Shown: piece by piece, positions 61,230 to 64,000 of the stretch
Numbering within the stretch: position 1 is the stretch's first letter
How the letters are laid out: the number at the start of each line of letters is the position of its first letter
Source of the DNA: CALBPI01 sp942491885
GTDB lineage: Bacteria; Pseudomonadota; Gammaproteobacteria; Steroidobacterales; Woeseiaceae
Direction: 5' to 3'
DNA length: 64,000 nt
Assembly: GCA_942491885.1 (NCBI GenBank)
Contig: CALOCQ010000002.1
Coordinates: 62,001-126,000, forward strand
Notes under the pieces: model-generated
The model's database searches: none
What the model was told of the DNA's origin: nothing
Seen by the model: only the letters and a program-made list of their open reading frames with translations
Program-made: the position numbers and the translations under genes

Positions 61230-61724
61230 CTAGATGTAGTGTTGTTCGAAGTCGTCGGGCAACAGCGCCAGCACCGCCGCGCCGGTGCTGCTCATTGCGA
61301 GCAGCGTGGCCTGACGGCCCTCGCCCAGCATGTCCAGCTCGACCTGCAAGTCCGCGTCGGCGGTCGCGCGTGGCGCACGCTCGGGCCACTCGACCAGACA
61401 GACCGTCTCCGCAAGATCACGCCAACCAAGATATTCGAGCTCGGCGTCGTCGGCCAGGCGGTAGAGGTCGAGGTGATTCACCTCGTAACCATCGAAACGG
61501 TAGGGTTCGAGCAACGTATAGGTCGGGCTGGGTACCGGACCTTGATGGCCGAATTCGCGCAACAGTCCGCGACTGAGCGTTGTCTTCCCCGCGCCGAGCT
61601 CGCCTTTGAGCAGGATCAGAATGCCGGTGGCATTTGCGCCCATGATCGCGCGCGCGAGGTCGGCGCCCAGTTGAGCGGTGCGCTCTGCATCCTTGAGTGG
61701 TGCGTGCCAGCCTTGCCCGGACAT
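61230..61724 (-). CDS. tsaE: TsaE, tRNA threonylcarbamoyladenosine biosynthesis ATPase
   Basis: TsaE powers t6A modification at position 37 of ANN-decoding tRNAs with TsaB, TsaC and TsaD. The 164-residue product has the Walker A LLKGELGAGKTTLSRGLLREFG, SPTYTLLEPY and LDLYRLADDAELEYLGW. ATG 61724 overlaps the preceding gene as TGATG, which is preferred over an ATG 21 bases upstream. It follows the nnr gene as in E. coli yjeF-yjeE. Confidence 0.95.
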   Translation of the reverse strand: MSGQGWHAPLKDAERTAQLGADLARAIMGANATGILILLKGELGAGKTTLSRGLLREFGHQGPVPSPTYTLLEPYRFDGYEVNHLDLYRLADDAELEYLGWRDLAETVCLVEWPERAPRATADADLQVELDMLGEGRQATLLAMSSTGAAVLALLPDDFEQHYI

Positions 61725-63217
61725 CAGTGGCGCGGATTCAGCCAATGGCGCAGCTCGGCCAGCAAATCACCCGCAAGCATGCCGCGCTCACCGCGTCGCG
61801 CGGCACTGTCGCCCGCGAGCGCGTGCACAAGCACGCCGGTGCGCGCCGCGTCGCCGGCATCGAGCCCCTGCGCAAACAAGGCCGCAATGAGTCCGGTCAG
61901 CACATCACCCATGCCCGGCGCAGACATGCCCGGATTGCCGAACGGGCAAATGCTCGGCACGCTGCCGGCCGATGCGACCAGTGTCCCGGCACCCTTCAGA
62001 ACAACCGTTGCTCCGGTGTGTTGCTGCAACTTGTCGAGCGCTTCAAGGCGATGGTCCTGGATGTCAGCGGACGTGATGCCCAGCATTCTCGCGGCCTCGC
62101 CAGGGTGCGGCGTGATAATGCGTGTCGCCGTCCCGGCCCAACGTTCCGGCGTTTCCGACATCAGGTTCAGCGCGTCGGCATCGAGCACAACCGGCTTTGA
62201 TGACGCCAGTACGCGATCCAGCAACATCCGGCTCCAGTCGTTGACGTCCAGTCCCGGACCACAGGCGATCACCGTGGCGCGTTCAATCAGCGCATCAAGT
62301 TCCGATGCATTGCTGATGCCCTGCGTCATGAGCTCCGGGCGCGCCGCCACGATGCTGGCCGCGTGCGACGCGTCGGTCGCCACGGTCACAAGACCTGCGC
62401 CACCGCGTAATGCCGCCTCCGCCGCGAGTCGCACCGCTCCAGGCATACCCTCCGCACCACCAACGCACAGCACGTGACCGAATTGACCCTTGTGCGAATT
62501 CAGCGGCCGCGGCGGCAAGTTGTCGGCCAGTTCGTCGCGATACTGGCGGCGCAAGACCGGCGCCTGTGGCGCATAGACTTCGCGCGGTAACTCCAGGTCC
62601 GCGAACACGAGGCGACCGCAATAAGACGGCCCATCGGCGAGAAACAGGCCGCTGTTAAGACCGACAAATGTCACCGTCAGGTTTGCCCTGACCGCGGTCC
62701 CGCGCACGATGCCCGTGTCGCCGTCGAGCCCGGACGGAATGTCCAGCGAGGTCACCGGCGTCTCGGCCGCGTTAATCACCTCGATGGCCTCGCGATAGGG
62801 CGAGTCGACTTCCTTCTTTAGCCCGCTGCCGATCATTGCGTCGACGACCATCCCGGCACCGCCGACCAGCGACGGGTCCCACGGACGTGGCAGTCCGCCC
62901 GACGCGGCATACTCTTCGTAAGCGCGCGCAGCATCACCCTTCAGGTTCATTGGGTCGCTAAAGGCAACGACGCGCACCGCCAGCCCGGCCGCCCGCGCGA
63001 GACGCGCCAACACATAACCGTCGCCGGCGTTGTTGCCGCCACCACAGAGCACCAGCACCGAACGCAGCCCCGGATAGCGCTGATTCATGACCGACAAAGC
63101 GGCCGCACCGGCACGACGCATCAGCGTGTAACCGGGTATGCCAAATTGCTCAATGGCGCGGCGATCAAGCTCGCGCACACTGGCAGCGGAATAAATATCT
63201 ACGGGTAAGTTAATCAC
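61724..63217 (-). CDS. nnr: Bifunctional NAD(P)H-hydrate epimerase / ADP-dependent dehydratase
   Basis: Repairs hydrated NAD(P)H. The 497-residue protein has the N-terminal YjeF-N epimerase domain (SVRELDRRAIEQFGIPGYTLMRRAG, LVLCGGGNNAGDGYVLARLA, LDIPSGLDGDTG) and a C-terminal ribokinase-like dehydratase domain (GHVLCVGGAEGMPGAVRLAAEAALRGGAGLV, IITPHPGEAARML, NPGMSAPGMGDVLTGLIAALFAQG). Both domains keep their active-site residues. It is divergent from queG, with 21 bases between the starts. Confidence 0.96.
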   Translation of the reverse strand: MINLPVDIYSAASVRELDRRAIEQFGIPGYTLMRRAGAAALSVMNQRYPGLRSVLVLCGGGNNAGDGYVLARLARAAGLAVRVVAFSDPMNLKGDAARAYEEYAASGGLPRPWDPSLVGGAGMVVDAMIGSGLKKEVDSPYREAIEVINAAETPVTSLDIPSGLDGDTGIVRGTAVRANLTVTFVGLNSGLFLADGPSYCGRLVFADLELPREVYAPQAPVLRRQYRDELADNLPPRPLNSHKGQFGHVLCVGGAEGMPGAVRLAAEAALRGGAGLVTVATDASHAASIVAARPELMTQGISNASELDALIERATVIACGPGLDVNDWSRMLLDRVLASSKPVVLDADALNLMSETPERWAGTATRIITPHPGEAARMLGITSADIQDHRLEALDKLQQHTGATVVLKGAGTLVASAGSVPSICPFGNPGMSAPGMGDVLTGLIAALFAQGLDAGDAARTGVLVHALAGDSAARRGERGMLAGDLLAELRHWLNPRH

Positions 63218-63238
63218 GCCTGTGATTATACTCCTCGC

Positions 63239-64000
63239 ATGGGGCTTTCAGAAACGGGCAATGCGCAATCAACTCTGGATACGACTGCGCTGCGCGAAAA
63301 CATCACAAAATGGGCAGCCGCGCTCGGCTTCCAGCGCCTCGGCGTCAGCGACATCGACCTCTCCGAATGCGAGCCGCGGCTTGAAGCCTGGTTGCAACAA
63401 GGCTTCCACGGTGACATGGGCTACATGCAGCGACATGGTAGGAAGCGCACGCGGCCCGAACAGCTGGTCGAGGGTACGCACCGGATCATCTCGGTTGCCA
63501 TGGACTACCTGCCCGAGGATCAGGCGCGCGCGCGCCGCCTGCTCGATCATCCGCATAAATCCTATGTGTCGCGTTATGCGTTAGGGCGTGACTATCACAA
63601 GCTCATGCGCCGGCGCCTGCAAAAACTGGCCGATCAGATCCGCGCGCACATCGGCGAGTTCGGTTACCGCGCGTTCGTCGACAGCGCGCCGGTGATGGAA
63701 AAACCGATCGCCGAGAAAGCCGGCCTCGGCTGGATCGGGAAGCACACCAATCTCATCGACAAGACCGGCGGATCGTGGTTTTTTCTTGGCGAGCTCTACA
63801 CCGACCTGCCACTACCCACCGATGCGAAAGCCAGCAATCATTGCGGCAGCTGCAGCGCATGCATTGAGGTCTGCCCGACGCGCGCGATCGTCGCACCCTA
63901 TCAGCTTGATGCGCGGCGCTGTATCTCCTATCTGACCATCGAGCTCGATGACGATATCCCGGTGTCGTTGCGCAAGGCGATCGGCAACCGAATTTACGGC
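63239..64000 (+). CDS. queG: QueG, epoxyqueuosine reductase (N-terminal part, cut by window end)
   Basis: QueG makes the last step of queuosine synthesis in tRNA, using a cobalamin and two 4Fe-4S clusters. The 254 visible residues run from MGLSETGNAQ through GFQRLGVSDIDLSE, the conserved SVAMDYLPED, YALGRDYHKLMRRRLQKLAD, AFVDSAPVMEKPIAEKAGLGWIGKHTNLI and GSWFFLGELYTD to the first Fe-S motif CGSCSACIEVCPT. The frame stays open at the right edge, so the second cluster motif and the C terminus lie outside. ATG 63239 is the first start before the conserved region. Confidence 0.95.
   Translation, partial: MGLSETGNAQSTLDTTALRENITKWAAALGFQRLGVSDIDLSECEPRLEAWLQQGFHGDMGYMQRHGRKRTRPEQLVEGTHRIISVAMDYLPEDQARARRLLDHPHKSYVSRYALGRDYHKLMRRRLQKLADQIRAHIGEFGYRAFVDSAPVMEKPIAEKAGLGWIGKHTNLIDKTGGSWFFLGELYTDLPLPTDAKASNHCGSCSACIEVCPTRAIVAPYQLDARRCISYLTIELDDDIPVSLRKAIGNRIYG

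Noticed and set aside
1..64000. CRISPR array or transposon
   Set aside because: No regularly spaced repeats, Cas genes, transposase motifs or terminal inverted repeats were seen on reading both strands.

Overview
The window is chromosomal DNA of moderately high GC from a gammaproteobacterium. Three gene orders support this: the long minus-strand block queG / nnr-tsaE-amiC-mutL-miaA-hfq-hflX-hflK-hflC-DUF2065-purA, the rpsP-rimM-trmD-rplS operon next to ffh, and rnr-rlmB-rpsF-rpsR-rplI-dnaB-alr. I cannot name a genus. The SUF-type Fe-S system, the TonB receptor with a hydrophobic-substrate cluster, and an endonuclease-type MutL fit an environmental, probably aquatic, uncultured lineage (inference).

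Layout. 1-3.4 kb: the 3' end of a suf operon (sufD-sufS-sufU-like-sufT), then a SixA-type phosphatase. 3.4-7.1 kb: short putA, with a frameshifted hslR upstream. 7.1-9.9 kb: kbl-tdh threonine catabolism and a small thioesterase. 9.9-20.1 kb: an accessory catabolic cluster with an acyl-CoA synthetase and cytochrome P450 (minus), two hot-dog hydratase halves and an MFS carrier (plus), a TonB-dependent receptor, a short-chain dehydrogenase, a LysR regulator and an NTF2-fold protein. 20.1-25.9 kb: SppA and a TRAP transporter (M, Q, P) with a TatT-type TPR lipoprotein. 26-32.8 kb: rplS-trmD-rimM-rpsP, ffh, an MBL-fold phosphodiesterase, ypjD-like and corC/yfjD-like genes. 32.8-38.1 kb: radA and a three-gene Ser/Thr signalling cassette (CHASE2 kinase, PP2C phosphatase, FHA protein). 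38.1-46.1 kb: alr, dnaB, rplI, a DUF2232 gene, rpsR, rpsF, rlmB, rnr. 46.1-51.5 kb: tRNA-Leu(CAG), a zinc metalloprotease, an SCP2 protein, a NERD-like membrane protein and a patatin. 51.5-64 kb: purA up to the start of queG.

How the genes work together. Most of the window is conserved housekeeping: Fe-S assembly, ribosome and tRNA modification, membrane quality control and mismatch repair. The accessory part of most interest is the 9.9-20.1 kb cluster. It reads as a pathway that imports, hydroxylates, CoA-activates and beta-oxidises a hydrophobic or cyclic carboxylic compound. A TRAP system of the TatP/TatT kind, a type linked to hydrophobic ligands, lies close by. A possible operator with three TTATCA-type half sites lies in front of the TonB receptor. 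The kinase/phosphatase/FHA trio is a second self-contained system with no type VI secretion genes near it.

No CRISPR array, insertion sequence, integrase, rRNA gene or prophage was seen. Coding density is very high. Several genes are coupled by 1-4 base overlaps, and TTG or GTG starts are fairly common.
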